This document shows positions 7,989 to 18,044 of a DNA stretch of 64,000 bases, one piece after another. Every line of letters starts with the position of its first letter. The stretch's first letter is position 1. Origin of the DNA: Notoacmeibacter marinus (GTDB lineage Bacteria; Pseudomonadota; Alphaproteobacteria; Rhizobiales; Rhizobiaceae); the NCBI RefSeq assembly GCF_002238045.1, contig NZ_NBYO01000003.1, positions 558,001 to 622,000 on the forward strand, read 5' to 3'. Under the pieces are notes generated by a model. It was not told where the DNA came from. It was given only the letters and a program-made list of their open reading frames with translations, and did not search any database. The position numbers and the translations under genes are program-made.

Positions 7989-8414
7989 TCAGGACTTCGC
8001 CTTGCGACCCAGACCGGTCTTCTTGGCCAGCTTGGACCGTGCGGCCGAGTAGTTCGGCGCGACCATCGGATAATCGGCCGGCAGGCCCCATTTTTCGCGA
8101 TACTGCTCCGGGGTCATGTTGTAGTGGGCCGAAAGGTGCCGCTTCAAAGACTTGAACTTCTTGCCGTCTTCAAGACAGACAATGTAATCGTCATTGACCG
8201 AACGCTTCGGGTTCACGGCAGGCTTGGGCTTCTCGGTTTCGGCTACGGCCTGACCAGTACCCTGAATACGGCTGAACGCACCGTGAATTTCAGAAATCAG
8301 GCTCGGCAGCTCAGTTGCCGGCACGGGGTTATTGCCCACATAGGCGGTGACGACTTCCGCCGTAAGGTCAATGAGCTGTGCGTCCTGGGCGGTTTTATTT
8401 TCAGACGGTTCCAT
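7989..8414 (-). CDS. mucR: MucR/Ros family zinc-finger-type transcriptional regulator
   Basis: A 141-residue DNA-binding regulator. In rhizobia and Brucella, MucR/Ros proteins control exopolysaccharide, motility and virulence genes, and often repress themselves. The C-terminal domain is clear: YIVCLEDGKKFKSLKRHLSAH, then MTPEQYREKWGLPADYPMVA. Cys80, His93 and His97 of the prokaryotic zinc finger are present, but the second cysteine of the CxxC pair is Asp83 (CLED). Variants of this kind are known in Mesorhizobium Ml proteins. The N-terminal part mediates oligomerisation in relatives. The gene is monocistronic with its own terminator. Confidence 0.93.
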   Translation of the reverse strand: MEPSENKTAQDAQLIDLTAEVVTAYVGNNPVPATELPSLISEIHGAFSRIQGTGQAVAETEKPKPAVNPKRSVNDDYIVCLEDGKKFKSLKRHLSAHYNMTPEQYREKWGLPADYPMVAPNYSAARSKLAKKTGLGRKAKS

Positions 8415-8512
8415 AACAGTGCCTCAATAAGTCTTGTTATCTTACAATAAACCTGGATTGGTTTTGGGAGCGCCTTTCACACGTAGGATGCCCCGTGTCA
8501 AGGTAAAGTTAT

Positions 8513-8526
8513 AAGAATAAATTCTT
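8513..8526 (-). promoter_or_regulatory. AT-rich inverted repeat upstream of mucR
   Basis: AAGAAT-AA-ATTCTT is a perfect palindrome about 100 bases upstream of the mucR start in an AT-rich stretch. MucR-family proteins bind AT-rich sites with T-A steps and regulate their own genes, so this is a candidate autoregulatory site. The link is inference. Confidence 0.35.
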
Positions 8527-8604
8527 TGGCGCAAGTTGTCGCACTTTGTCAAAACATTGAAGACTGACGTTATTGGCGCCCGGATGTTACGCCTTGCCCA
8601 AATT

Positions 8605-8967
8605 TTAGTAAAGCTGGTCGCTTTCGCCGTCCGTATCTTTTGCTCTTTTCTCGTCACCGAGCGATTTCGACCAGAGCGGATACCCCATATCGTGGGCGGC
8701 CTTGGCAAGAAGATGCGCCGAGATCGGCGCCGTCAGCAGGAAGAAGACGACGCCGGCAAGCGCTCTTGTCGCATCGCCAAGATCGCCCGAATGGATGGCC
8801 ATCGCAATCAAGGTGAGGCCCGAACCCACGGTGCCGGCCTTGGATGCCGAATGCATGCGGCTGTAGATGTCAGGCAGGCGAAGCAGTCCGATCGACGCGG
8901 CGAGCGAGAACAACGCACCCGCCAACAACAGCAGCCCCACAAGAATGTTGAGAATGGCTTCGATCAT
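8605..8967 (-). CDS. mnhG: Multisubunit Na+(K+)/H+ antiporter subunit G
   Basis: This is the last subunit of the Mrp/Mnh/Pha antiporter, a membrane complex that exports Na+ or K+ in exchange for protons and supports growth at high pH or salt. The 120-residue product has three hydrophobic segments and the family motif [23 protein letters not shown] charged cytoplasmic tail of about 25 residues follows the last helix. Its ATG overlaps the subunit F stop in an ATGA junction. Confidence 0.95.
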   Translation of the reverse strand: MIEAILNILVGLLLLAGALFSLAASIGLLRLPDIYSRMHSASKAGTVGSGLTLIAMAIHSGDLGDATRALAGVVFFLLTAPISAHLLAKAAHDMGYPLWSKSLGDEKRAKDTDGESDQLY

Positions 8968-9296
8968 GGCGCGGTCTCCTGCGCCTGTTCCTGGGCGTCG
9001 TCATCGTCACCGATATGGCCCCGCATCATGACGAATCTGGCGAAGGCCACGGTTGCAAGAAATCCGACCAGGCCGAGCGCGATCGCGATGTCGATATAGA
9101 GGGTGAAGCCCGAGCGAATCCCGATCACCGCGATGAACCCGATCACCACGGAGACAAGCATGTCGAGCGACAGGATCCTGTCCGGCAGGGTCGGACCCAG
9201 AATAACGCGCATGACGGTCAGCAGAAACGATGCGCTGAGCAGATAAAGCGCGATCAGTTCCGCCTGATCGAGGAACATTGCACCGAACTCGCTCAT
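8964..9296 (-). CDS. mnhF: Multisubunit Na+(K+)/H+ antiporter subunit F
   Basis: A 110-residue integral membrane subunit of the Mrp/Pha complex with three helices. It contains the family motif [23 protein letters not shown] and ends in an acidic tail ([12 protein letters not shown]). It overlaps subunit E upstream and subunit G downstream by four bases each (ATGA), indicating coupled translation of one operon. Confidence 0.95.
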   Translation of the reverse strand: MSEFGAMFLDQAELIALYLLSASFLLTVMRVILGPTLPDRILSLDMLVSVVIGFIAVIGIRSGFTLYIDIAIALGLVGFLATVAFARFVMMRGHIGDDDDAQEQAQETAP

Positions 9297-9766
9297 TCGA
9301 ACGCCTCCATGATGCGTCTCTCAAACATGCGCGCAATATCCTGCCGGGTGGCTTCCGGATCGGAACAGTCCAGCGCATGGACCCACAGGGTGCTGTGATC
9401 CTCGGATATGTCGACGGATAGGGTTCCGGGCGTCAGCGTGATCATGTTGGCCAGCAAGGTGATCTGCATGTCGCTGCGAACCCGCAGCGGATAGGCGAAA
9501 ATACCGGGCTGAACATCAAGCCTGGGCGTCAGAACCAGAGCGGCCACACGCCATGCGCTGAACAGCAACTCGCGCAGAAAGACCAGCATCAGCGTACCGA
9601 TCCGCCAGAGCCGCCGGAAATAGCCGAGCGAGCCGACCTGCTCGCGAATGAAATACATGACGAGCGCGCCGAGTACGAAGCCGAAGATGAGGTTGGCCAG
9701 CGTGAAGGAACCGGTGACCGCTGCCCATGCCAGCGCCAGCAGAATATTCATAAGCTGAAGATTCAT
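9293..9766 (-). CDS. mnhE: Multisubunit Na+(K+)/H+ antiporter subunit E
   Basis: A 157-residue subunit with two to three N-terminal hydrophobic segments and a cytoplasmic domain. The conserved block [20 protein letters not shown] is typical of MnhE/PhaE. It starts 3 bases after the subunit D stop and ends in an ATGA overlap with subunit F. The role of this subunit in assembly or transport is not settled in the family. Confidence 0.95.
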   Translation of the reverse strand: MNLQLMNILLALAWAAVTGSFTLANLIFGFVLGALVMYFIREQVGSLGYFRRLWRIGTLMLVFLRELLFSAWRVAALVLTPRLDVQPGIFAYPLRVRSDMQITLLANMITLTPGTLSVDISEDHSTLWVHALDCSDPEATRQDIARMFERRIMEAFE

Positions 9767-9769
9767 GCG

Positions 9770-11329
9770 TTATCCCTCCGGCAGCACGGCGTTGATATAG
9801 GTGGCCGCGTCGAGAAGTCCCGCTGCGGCCTGGCGGGAAGCGGCGAGCCACGGTTCCGGATAGAGCCCGCCGGCAAGCGAAACGATGGCGATAGTCGCGA
9901 CCGGGACGATACGGCTTTTGGACAGGAGCGGGAATGGCGCCAATTCGGACCGTTCCATCTGCGCCGCACGCCAGAAGCCGAATGCGAACATTCGCCCAAG
10001 CGCGATCGTCGTTAGCAAGCCGTTCACGAGAATGATTCCGACCGTCACATAGGCCGCCTTCGACAGGGCGGCTTCGACCAGGATCGCTTTCGGCCACAGG
10101 CCCGAAAATGGCGGCAGGCCTGCAGTCGCCAGCACGATCCCGAGGCCGCAGAGAAGAAGCGCTGGGGAATGGACCGCAAGCCCGCCCATTTTGAACAGCG
10201 AATCGGTGCCAGCCAGCCAGCTCATCGCTCCTGCCAACAGATAAAGCCCGGCCATGACAACCATCGAATGGATGGCGTAGGCGATCGCGCCGCTCAACGC
10301 TGCTGCTTCACCGAGCCCGAGACCGACCAGGATGACGCCGATGCCGGAGATGACGGCCCAGCCCACCATCCGGCGGATATCGTTGGAAGCGAGCAGACCC
10401 AGCGCACCGGCGATCATGGTGCTATTGGCGACGATCAGCAGGACGGGCGCGAAGGTTTCTCCAAGTTCGGGAAAGACCAGTACAAGCGTGCGCAACAGCG
10501 CGTAGACGCCGACCTTCGTCAGCAACGCCGCGAACAGGGCGGAGGAAGCGGAACGGGTGACATGATAGGAGGCCGGCAGCCAAGCGTTGAGCGGAAAGGC
10601 GGCGGCCTTCATCAGGAACGCAAAGGTCAACAGGACGCCGAAACTCATGACAGGCGCCCCAAGGTCGCCGCTTCGCGCCTTGATGGCCAGATCCGCCATG
10701 TTGAGCGTGCCGGCAATGCCGTAGATGAGACCGACAGTAATAAGGAACAGCGTCGTGGCGACGAGATTGAGTATGGCGTATTTGAAGGTGCCGTCGAGCT
10801 GAATCGGGTTGGACCCGAGCGCCAGAAGGCCAAAGCTCGAAATCAGAAGAACCTCGAACCAGACATAGAGGTTGAAGACGTCGCCTGTCAGAAAGGCGCC
10901 CGTCACGCCGGCGAGCATCAGAAGATAGAAGGTGAAGTAGCCGTAGCGATATTCAGTGGTGTCGATCTCCGCGGTCGCATAGACCGCGCAAACGAGCCCG
11001 ATAAAGGCAGTGATCGTTGCGAAGACCGCGCCAAGCGTGTCGACGGCGAAAATGATACCGAAGGGCGGCAGCCAACTGCCCATCGCCATGTGAACGGGGC
11101 CTTCGTTCCAGACCCGAATCAGCAGTCCGACATCGGCAGCCAGCATCAGCAGCATGATGGCGATGGAGGCTGGAGCGTGCCAGGCGATCCGTTTGCGTAT
11201 GAGTAGAAGCGCGGCGGCGCCCAGAAGCGGCAGCGCGACCGGCGCGATCACCAGCCAGTCCCACGCGCCAAGCGCTTCGGTGACCATTGCGAGGGAACGG
11301 TCGACTTTGGTTACGCCGGTCGCGGCCAT
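9770..11329 (-). CDS. mnhD: Multisubunit Na+(K+)/H+ antiporter subunit D (NuoM/N-like)
   Basis: A 519-residue proton-translocating subunit, homologous to complex I antiporter-like subunits. About 14 hydrophobic segments are visible. The conserved membrane-embedded core includes MKAAAFPLNAWLPASYHVTRS, with the lysine and the W-L-P motif of this superfamily. The first 15 residues before AMVTEAL look non-conserved, so the start could be an internal ATG. It begins 3 bases after the subunit C stop. Confidence 0.95.
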   Translation of the reverse strand: MAATGVTKVDRSLAMVTEALGAWDWLVIAPVALPLLGAAALLLIRKRIAWHAPASIAIMLLMLAADVGLLIRVWNEGPVHMAMGSWLPPFGIIFAVDTLGAVFATITAFIGLVCAVYATAEIDTTEYRYGYFTFYLLMLAGVTGAFLTGDVFNLYVWFEVLLISSFGLLALGSNPIQLDGTFKYAILNLVATTLFLITVGLIYGIAGTLNMADLAIKARSGDLGAPVMSFGVLLTFAFLMKAAAFPLNAWLPASYHVTRSASSALFAALLTKVGVYALLRTLVLVFPELGETFAPVLLIVANSTMIAGALGLLASNDIRRMVGWAVISGIGVILVGLGLGEAAALSGAIAYAIHSMVVMAGLYLLAGAMSWLAGTDSLFKMGGLAVHSPALLLCGLGIVLATAGLPPFSGLWPKAILVEAALSKAAYVTVGIILVNGLLTTIALGRMFAFGFWRAAQMERSELAPFPLLSKSRIVPVATIAIVSLAGGLYPEPWLAASRQAAAGLLDAATYINAVLPEG

Positions 11330-11332
11330 CGA

Positions 11333-11710
11333 TTAGTATCCCTGCGGTGGCGTGTCGTCTCCCACTGGCTCGGCCAGGCGCATCTTGTCCGAATCGTCGG
11401 TGCCAAGATCCTGATAGGCGCGGTAAGCCAGCACGAGCAGGAAGACGAAGAAGGAAAACGAAATTACGATTGCCGTGAGGATGAGAGCCTGCGGCAGCGG
11501 ATTGGCGACATCCGTGGTCGGCACATAGGAATCGATCGGAATGATGGGCGGCACGTCCGATCTGAACCTGCCCGCCGTGAAGATGAGCAGATTGACGGAA
11601 TTGCCGAGCAGAACCACGCCAAGCAGGATGCGGATCGTATGCAGCGAAAGCATCAAATAGACTGCCGAGGCGAAAAGGAGGCCCACAACGATGCTTAGAG
11701 CGGTTTCCAT
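11333..11710 (-). CDS. mnhC: Multisubunit Na+(K+)/H+ antiporter subunit C (NuoK-like)
   Basis: A 125-residue subunit with three transmembrane helices, related to NuoK. It contains RILLGVVLLGNSVNLLIF and NPLPQALILTAIVISFS, both characteristic of MnhC. The start ATG at 11710 overlaps the last base of the subunit B stop codon. The frame stays open further upstream, but that sequence is the antisense-like reading of subunit B and is not part of the gene. Confidence 0.95.
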   Translation of the reverse strand: METALSIVVGLLFASAVYLMLSLHTIRILLGVVLLGNSVNLLIFTAGRFRSDVPPIIPIDSYVPTTDVANPLPQALILTAIVISFSFFVFLLVLAYRAYQDLGTDDSDKMRLAEPVGDDTPPQGY

Positions 11711-12129
11711 TACTCCATCTCTCTTTCCTCGAGCGCCAGCCCGATCGATGAGAAGGTGCCCAGCACGACCAGATAGACGCCGATGTCGAAGAACAGCGTG
11801 GTCGAAAGATCGATGGTCTGGCCGAACAGATTGACCGTCGTCCAGAGGCCCGTCAGGAAACCGGCCTGGGCGAAGATACTTGCCATACCCGCCAGCGTCG
11901 CAATGAACAGACCGGCGGCGGCGATCGTCATGGGGTGGAATTTCAGAGATCGGCGCACCGGCGAGACCCCGCACGCAATGCCGTACACCGCATTGGCGGA
12001 AGCGGCGATAAGCCCCCCGATGAAGCCGCCCCCCGGCTCGTTATGGCCACGCAGAAGAATGAAGATCGAAAAGATGATCATCAGCGCCGTCAGAAAGGGC
12101 GCGACCGTGCGAAAGATGACAGTGCGCAT
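11710..12129 (-). CDS. mnhB: Multisubunit Na+(K+)/H+ antiporter subunit B
   Basis: A 139-residue subunit with four hydrophobic segments. The motif [20 protein letters not shown] near residues 27-46 is diagnostic of MnhB. In several rhizobia the A and B polypeptides are fused (PhaAB); here B is a separate gene whose ATG overlaps the subunit A stop as TGATG. It begins [16 protein letters not shown]. Confidence 0.95.
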   Translation of the reverse strand: MRTVIFRTVAPFLTALMIIFSIFILLRGHNEPGGGFIGGLIAASANAVYGIACGVSPVRRSLKFHPMTIAAAGLFIATLAGMASIFAQAGFLTGLWTTVNLFGQTIDLSTTLFFDIGVYLVVLGTFSSIGLALEEREME

Positions 12130-14465
12130 CAGGAACGGTCTCCGGTTGGCGTTGCGATATCCTCGATTCGGGGCCGCCTGATGCGGATCAGACCAAGCAC
12201 GGCCAGTCCGGCAACCATCACGACGGCGATCTCGCCAAGCGTATCCAGGCCACGGAAATCGACGATGATGACGTTCACGATGTTGCGGCCATGCGCGATC
12301 GTTCGTGAGAACTGTTCGTAGAACTCGCTGAGCCGGCCGTCGAACGGCGTCTGCGTGACCGACAGAAGCAGCGCACCGATACCAATGCCGCAAAGAATCG
12401 CGATGCCGCCATCCACCAGCTTCTCCGGATTGGAGCGATGGTCGGTCTTGGCCAGGGGAATGCGTGTCATAACAAGGGCGAGAATGACGACGGAGAGAGT
12501 TTCGACCATGAACTGCGTAAAGGACAGATCGGGCGCGCCCTGCAACATGAACAGCACCGCGACCCCGAAACCCTGAATGCCGAGCGAGACGATGGCGGTC
12601 AGGCGGTTATGCGCCATGATGACCGTGCCTATGCCCACAACGATGATCAGCAGAATCGTCCATTCATGGATCGCCAGGGCCGGCCATTCCGGCAGCGCCG
12701 GGGTTTCGGCGAAAAAGCTGAGCGAGAACAGAACAGTAAAGGCCAGCGCGCAGAAGACCGTCGTCATGTAGATATCGAGACGGCCATTCTGGAAGAAATA
12801 GGTGATGCGGTGCGATACGGTCGTCAGTCCCGCAATGGCCTGGTCGAAACCGCGGTCCGGTCCCCAGCCCAGCGCCGTCAGCGTGCGGTCCACGCCGGCG
12901 CGCAGACTGTCCTGAAGCAGGTAGATGCCGACGCCGAGCGCAATCGTCAGAAGGGTCAGATAGAAGGCGATGGACAGGTGCGGAATGGGAGAAATCTCGA
13001 CCGGCACCGGCTGGCCCGCAATGGCGGAGGCCATGGGGATCGAGATCATCTCGTGGAAGAAGCGGTAGAGAATACCGGCACCCAGACCGCAGACCGCCAG
13101 AACGGCGGGGCCGATCCAGAGATCGAGCGGGCCCTCATGCGCTTTTTTGGGCGCCTTCATGTCCTTGCCGAGGAAGGGGCGCAGACCGACGATGAAGCCG
13201 AGCGCCAGCATCAGCCCGTTGCCGATAACCGCCACGGCAAGCAGGGCCATCGACCACGCATCGTCGCCGACGAGGCCGTAATACAGCTCTTCCTTGGCCA
13301 GAAAGCCGACGAAGGGCGGCAGCCCTCCCATCGACAGCGCGCACAGCAGGGCGATGGCGAAGGTGAGCGGCATGCCGTGGCGCAGGCCCGACAGCTGGCG
13401 CAGGTCGCGCGATCCGGCCTCGTGATCGATGCCGCCCGCCACCATGAAGAGCCCGCCCTTGAAGAGCGAGTGAGCGACCAGATACAGCACCGCGCCGGCG
13501 ATGGCGCCCTCCGTTCCGAAGCCCGTCAGCATGACCAGCAGGCCGAGCGAAGCGACGGTCGTGTAGGCCAGAACGAGCTTCAGATCGGTCTGGCGCAGGC
13601 CAAGGATCGTGCCGACCAGCAGGGTGATCGCGCCGAAGACGGGCAGCACCGTTTCCCAGAGGATCGTATCGCCCATGGCCGGCTGCAGCCGCATCAGAAG
13701 ATAGACGCCGGCTTTGACCATGGTGGCCGAATGCAGATAGGCCGAGACCGGCGTCGGCGCTTCCATGGCGTTGGGCAGCCAGAAGTGGAACGGGAACTGC
13801 GCGCTCTTGGTGAAGGCGCCGCCAAGAACCAGAATGAAGCAGGCCAGATAGACCGGCAGGTCCCGCAGCCCGTTCTCCATCGCCAGCAGTTCGGACATGC
13901 TGGATGCGCCGCTGGCGTACCGGATCAGCAGGAAGCCCGCCAGAAGCGACAGCCCGCCCAGGCCCGTGACGACCAGCGCCTGGATAGCGGCGCGGCGCGA
14001 GGCCATCCTCTCCCGCTCGAAGCCGATCAGCAGGAACGAACTGATCGAGGTCAATTCCCAGAAAACAAAGAGCATGATGAGATCGTCGGCCAGCACCAAG
14101 CCCTGCATCGCGCCCATGAAGAGGAAGAGATAGCAAAGGAACCGCGGCAGCCGCTCATCGCCCTTTAGATAGGCGCCAGCGAAAAGGACGATCAATGTGC
14201 CGATCCCGCTCACCAGAAGCGCGAAGGTCAGCGATAATCCGTCGAGCAGGACGGAAAACTCCACGCCGAAACTGGGTATCCACGGCACGCCGATCGACTC
14301 CCTTTCACCGCCCGTGAAGAAGGGAACCAGGCGCAACCAGAAAAGAAACAGGACGAGCGGAAAGAGCGAAAGCACAATCGCCAGCCAGCGACTGAGAAAC
14401 CGGCCCAGAAGCGGGGCGAGAACAGCAGCGACAAATGGAACCGCAAGAGCGACGAGCGCGATCAA
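12129..14465 (-). CDS. mnhA: Multisubunit Na+(K+)/H+ antiporter subunit A (NuoL-like)
   Basis: A 778-residue subunit, the largest of the complex and homologous to NuoL. The core shows [25 protein letters not shown] and [17 protein letters not shown]. The C-terminal third carries the MbhD/DUF4040-like segment ([21 protein letters not shown]) and an MbhE-like segment with [16 protein letters not shown]. The full order A-B-C-D-E-F-G reads leftward without gaps, so 14465-8605 is one operon. Its promoter should lie in the 14466-14637 gap shared with msrB. Confidence 0.95.
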   Translation of the reverse strand: MIALVALAVPFVAAVLAPLLGRFLSRWLAIVLSLFPLVLFLFWLRLVPFFTGGERESIGVPWIPSFGVEFSVLLDGLSLTFALLVSGIGTLIVLFAGAYLKGDERLPRFLCYLFLFMGAMQGLVLADDLIMLFVFWELTSISSFLLIGFERERMASRRAAIQALVVTGLGGLSLLAGFLLIRYASGASSMSELLAMENGLRDLPVYLACFILVLGGAFTKSAQFPFHFWLPNAMEAPTPVSAYLHSATMVKAGVYLLMRLQPAMGDTILWETVLPVFGAITLLVGTILGLRQTDLKLVLAYTTVASLGLLVMLTGFGTEGAIAGAVLYLVAHSLFKGGLFMVAGGIDHEAGSRDLRQLSGLRHGMPLTFAIALLCALSMGGLPPFVGFLAKEELYYGLVGDDAWSMALLAVAVIGNGLMLALGFIVGLRPFLGKDMKAPKKAHEGPLDLWIGPAVLAVCGLGAGILYRFFHEMISIPMASAIAGQPVPVEISPIPHLSIAFYLTLLTIALGVGIYLLQDSLRAGVDRTLTALGWGPDRGFDQAIAGLTTVSHRITYFFQNGRLDIYMTTVFCALAFTVLFSLSFFAETPALPEWPALAIHEWTILLIIVVGIGTVIMAHNRLTAIVSLGIQGFGVAVLFMLQGAPDLSFTQFMVETLSVVILALVMTRIPLAKTDHRSNPEKLVDGGIAILCGIGIGALLLSVTQTPFDGRLSEFYEQFSRTIAHGRNIVNVIIVDFRGLDTLGEIAVVMVAGLAVLGLIRIRRPRIEDIATPTGDRS

Positions 14466-14640
14466 AGCCGAATTCCCCTCTGTGCGTCCATCAAAGCCCG
14501 CTCAAATTTTCGTGTATTTGTGCGCTTTCCGTATAAGATCGCACCGGGCCGGGTCAATTGCCACAAGGGCCGCTTTTCGGTCATCCTCTCCATTTTAGCC
14601 GCCATTGGACTATATTTGCGAAGAGCAAAAGGAGCCGATG

Positions 14641-15051
14641 ATGAGTCAGACCAAACCGCCCGCCGAGCGCACCGAGAAAGAGTGGAAGGACCTTCTGAGC
14701 CCGGAAGAGTTTCGCGTTCTGCGGAAGCACGGCACCGAGCGCGCCGGCTCTTCGCCGCTCAATCATGAGAAGCGCCACGGCGTCTTCGTTTGCGCCGGTT
14801 GCGGCAAGGAACTCTTCTCGTCCGATGCGAAATATGAGAGCGGTACGGGTTGGCCGAGCTTCTACCAGCCGGTTGGCGAAGGCGCCGTGACCACACACAA
14901 GGACCGTTCGCTCTTCATGGTGCGCACCGAAGTACGCTGCGCGCAATGCGACGGCCATCTCGGCCATGTGTTTCCCGACGGGCCGCAGCCGACCGGCTTG
15001 CGATACTGCATGAACGGTGTCGCCATGAATTTCGAGCCGGAGGATGAATAG
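14641..15051 (+). CDS. msrB: Peptide methionine (R)-S-oxide reductase
   Basis: MsrB reduces the R form of methionine sulfoxide in proteins. The 136-residue product has four zinc-binding cysteines as C51AGC54 and C100AQC103, the GTGWPSF substrate motif, and the catalytic Cys123 in RYCMN. A resolving cysteine is not seen at the usual internal position (Ser-Ser-Asp there), so recycling may depend on another thiol. Two ATG codons stand in tandem at 14638 and 14641; the AAAAGGAG ribosome binding site suits the second. The gene is divergent from the mnh operon. Confidence 0.95.
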   Translation: MSQTKPPAERTEKEWKDLLSPEEFRVLRKHGTERAGSSPLNHEKRHGVFVCAGCGKELFSSDAKYESGTGWPSFYQPVGEGAVTTHKDRSLFMVRTEVRCAQCDGHLGHVFPDGPQPTGLRYCMNGVAMNFEPEDE

Positions 15052-15081
15052 GCGGGAAGGCTAAAAGCTCGACCCTAAGCT

Positions 15082-15717
15082 CTATCCGCCTTTCTGCATC
15101 TGCTCGATCAGTGCCTGATCGCGCGCTTTGGCTTTTCGATAGGCTTCCCGCTTCCGCAGGCGCTGCTGATAGGTCTTGAAGGCCGCGCGCTCCGGGATCG
15201 TGCCGAAGGCGATGCCCCAGTCTATATGGCTGCCGACATAGCAATCGGCCATGGTGAAGCGGTCGCCGCAAACATAATGCCGGCCGTTCAAATGGTCTTC
15301 GAGCGCGTCGATGGTCCGCTCATAACTGCCGAAGCCGAGCGTGCCCTGCTTCTGGGGATCGTCCGGAACATCCCAGCCCATGGCGCGGCTCGTAATGGCC
15401 TGTTCGAGCGGTCCGGCGCTGAACAGCACCCAGCGATAATAGGCGGCGCGCTCATCGTCGGTCGGCCCGAGTCGCCGGTCGGCAAAGACATCGGCGAGGT
15501 AGAGACCGATGGCTGCCGCTTCCGTCACCACCCGCCCGTCATGAACAATGGCCGGCACCTTCGCCATTGGATTGATCTTGCGGTAGGTTTCACCCGCCAT
15601 GCCAGCCGGCCCGTAAGCCAGAATCTGCTCGTTATAATCGACGCCCGCCTCTTCCAGCATCCAGCGCGCGATCTGCCCACGGCTCATTGGATTGGTATAA
15701 AAGACGATCTTCGACAT
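15082..15717 (-). CDS. Glutathione S-transferase family protein
   Basis: A 211-residue cytosolic protein with a thioredoxin-like N-terminal domain and an all-helical C-terminal domain. Visible features are YTNPMSRGQIARWMLEE, the cis-proline region KINPMAKVPAIV, and DGRVVTEAAAIGLYLAD, the glutathione-contacting segment. The ATG at 15717 is preceded by AAGGA at 8 bases and is preferred over the ATG at 15726. The substrate is unknown. It is convergent with msrB, with only 30 bases between stops. Confidence 0.9.
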   Translation of the reverse strand: MSKIVFYTNPMSRGQIARWMLEEAGVDYNEQILAYGPAGMAGETYRKINPMAKVPAIVHDGRVVTEAAAIGLYLADVFADRRLGPTDDERAAYYRWVLFSAGPLEQAITSRAMGWDVPDDPQKQGTLGFGSYERTIDALEDHLNGRHYVCGDRFTMADCYVGSHIDWGIAFGTIPERAAFKTYQQRLRKREAYRKAKARDQALIEQMQKGG

Positions 15718-15896
15718 GGCCGACATCCTTAGAACATAAATGGAACACTAGTGCCGCTCCCCTACCGGCGTCAAGGCGATCGCATTTTCGCCAGCCCGCA
15801 GTCCGATGGGTCAGCGTCACCGTTCCCGGTTCGGTTTGTCGTTTCGGTACCACTACGCCCTTGCCGCGCGGCGCAAAGCACCGCACATGAACGGCC

Positions 15897-18044
15897 ATGA
15901 CCCATCAGGACCGATCCGAAACCATGAACCGACCGAACCCTTTCCCGTCCGCAGATGCCACGCCGCCGGAAGCGCAGAAGTCGCCGCAGACCGAGACGCG
16001 GCATGGCGTCGCGCGCACCGACGATTACGCTTGGATGCGAGCCGACAACTGGCAGGAAATGTTCCACGATCCGAGCCTTCTGGACCCGGCGATCCGCACC
16101 CATCTGGAAGCGGAGAACACCTACGCGCTGAGCCTGATGGCGGATACGGAAGAGCTGCGGCAGACGCTGTTCGCCGAAATGAAGGGGCGCATCAAGGAAG
16201 ACGATTCCTCGGTTCCGTTGCCAGACGGCCCCTATGCCTACGGCACGAAATATGTGACCGGCGGCGAGCACCCGAAATTTCTGCGCACCGCGCGCGATGG
16301 CGGCGAAGAGACCATCCTGATCGACGGCGACGCCGAAGCGGACGGGAAGGCCTATTTCCGCCTCGGTGGCGTCGACCATTCGCCGAACCATCGGCGCATT
16401 CTCTGGGGCCAGGACAGCAAGGGCTCGGAGTTCTACAGCCTCGCCGTGCGTTCGGTCGGACGAGACGACGATACCGACCGGATCGAAAAGACGGGCGGCT
16501 CCGGCACCTGGGCTGCTAGGTCGAACGGCTTTTTCTACACCCGCCTCGACGACAATCACCGACCGAAGGAGATCCTGCTGCACCGGCTCGGTGATCCAGC
16601 GTCCGAGGACGTCTCGATCTATACCGAGGACGATGACGGCATGTTCATGAGCGTTGACGGCACCCGCCTGAACGACTGGATCATGATCTCGGTCCACGAC
16701 CACGAGACCACCGAATATCGGCTACTGCCCGCCGATCTCTCCGACCTGACGCCGAAGATCGTGCATCCCCGTGAGGAGGGCCTGCAATATGATCTTGAGG
16801 AAGGCGGCGACGTCTTCTTCGTGCTGACCAATGCCGATGGCGCGAAAGACTTCAAGATCATGGAAGCGCCGGTCTCCGATCCGTCGAAGGCGAACTGGCG
16901 CGAGATCGTGCCGCATGAATCCGGACGGCTGATCCTCTCCATCGCGTCCTTCTCCGGCCACCTGGTTCGCCTTGAGCGAAAGGACGGACTGCCGCGCATC
17001 GTCATTCGCGATCGCAAAACCGGCGACGAACACGCCATCGCTTTCGACGAGGAAGCCTATGCGCTCGGCCTCGGCGGTTCCTACGAGTACGACACGACGA
17101 AAATCCGCTTTTCCTATTCGTCGATGACGACGCCTAGCCAGCTCTACGAATACGATATGGCGACCCGTGAGCGCCGGCTGCTGAAAGAGCAGGAAGTGCC
17201 CTCCGGCCATGACTCGTCCCACTATGTCACGCGGCGCCTGCAAGCGCGCAGCCATGATGGGGAGATGGTGCCGGTCTCGATCCTCTACCACAGGGACACC
17301 CCGCTCGACGGCACCGCGCCATGCCTTCTCTATGGCTACGGCTCCTATGGCATCTCGATTCCGGCCGGCTTCAACACCAATGTGTTCAGCCTGGTCGATC
17401 GCGGCTTCGTCTTCGCCATCGCGCATGTTCGCGGCGGCAAGGACAAGGGCTGGGACTGGTACGAGACCGGCAAGCGGGCGCAAAAATCCAACACGTTCCA
17501 CGATTTCATCGCCGCGGCGGCGCATCTCGTCAGCCATGAATTCACGTCTCACGACCGGATCGTCGCGCAGGGCGGGTCGGCCGGCGGCATGCTGATGGGC
17601 GCGGTGGCCAATATGGCGCCGGAAAGCTTCGGCGGCATCGTCGCCGAGGTGCCGTTCGTCGACGTGCTGACCACCATGCTGGACGACACGCTGCCACTGA
17701 CGCCGCCGGAATGGCCCGAATGGGGCAATCCCATCGCAAGCGCCGACGACTATGCCACCATCGCGGCCTATTCGCCGGTCGATAATGTCGCGGCCCTGCC
17801 CTACCCGCCGATCCTGGCGCTGGCCGGGCTGACCGATCCGCGCGTGACCTATTGGGAGCCGGCAAAATGGGTCACGAAATTGCGCGAATATTCAACGTCG
17901 GACGCGCCGGTGCTGTTCAAGATCAACATGGATGCGGGCCATGCCGGCGCGTCGGGCCGGTTTTCGCGGCTGGAAGAAGTCGCCTTCTCCTACGCCTTCG
18001 CGCTGAAAGTGGCGGAGAAAATGGATACGGAACTCAAGGGCTAG
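15897..18044 (+). CDS. ptrB: Oligopeptidase B (S9A prolyl oligopeptidase family)
   Basis: A 715-residue serine peptidase that cleaves short peptides after basic residues. A beta-propeller N-terminal half precedes the alpha/beta-hydrolase domain. The nucleophile is in GGSAGGMLMG (Ser at about 561), with a probable Asp in GLTDPRVTYWEP (about 646) and His in DAGHAGASGRF (about 681). YGSYGISIPAGF and HVRGGKDKGWDWYE are typical of the family. No signal peptide is present. The start is uncertain; an ATG at 15924 is possible. The last 11 bases overlap the convergent parE-like gene. Confidence 0.93.
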   Translation: MTHQDRSETMNRPNPFPSADATPPEAQKSPQTETRHGVARTDDYAWMRADNWQEMFHDPSLLDPAIRTHLEAENTYALSLMADTEELRQTLFAEMKGRIKEDDSSVPLPDGPYAYGTKYVTGGEHPKFLRTARDGGEETILIDGDAEADGKAYFRLGGVDHSPNHRRILWGQDSKGSEFYSLAVRSVGRDDDTDRIEKTGGSGTWAARSNGFFYTRLDDNHRPKEILLHRLGDPASEDVSIYTEDDDGMFMSVDGTRLNDWIMISVHDHETTEYRLLPADLSDLTPKIVHPREEGLQYDLEEGGDVFFVLTNADGAKDFKIMEAPVSDPSKANWREIVPHESGRLILSIASFSGHLVRLERKDGLPRIVIRDRKTGDEHAIAFDEEAYALGLGGSYEYDTTKIRFSYSSMTTPSQLYEYDMATRERRLLKEQEVPSGHDSSHYVTRRLQARSHDGEMVPVSILYHRDTPLDGTAPCLLYGYGSYGISIPAGFNTNVFSLVDRGFVFAIAHVRGGKDKGWDWYETGKRAQKSNTFHDFIAAAAHLVSHEFTSHDRIVAQGGSAGGMLMGAVANMAPESFGGIVAEVPFVDVLTTMLDDTLPLTPPEWPEWGNPIASADDYATIAAYSPVDNVAALPYPPILALAGLTDPRVTYWEPAKWVTKLREYSTSDAPVLFKINMDAGHAGASGRFSRLEEVAFSYAFALKVAEKMDTELKG

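Noticed and set aside
10169-11206. A 345-codon rightward frame across mnhD
   Set aside because: Antisense to a NuoM-like subunit; hydrophilic low-complexity product typical of shadow frames.
12438-14168. A 576-codon open frame antisense to mnhA
   Set aside because: It is the mirror of a strongly conserved membrane protein in GC-rich DNA, its product is a Gln/Arg/His-rich string with no recognisable domain, and it has no promoter or ribosome binding site.
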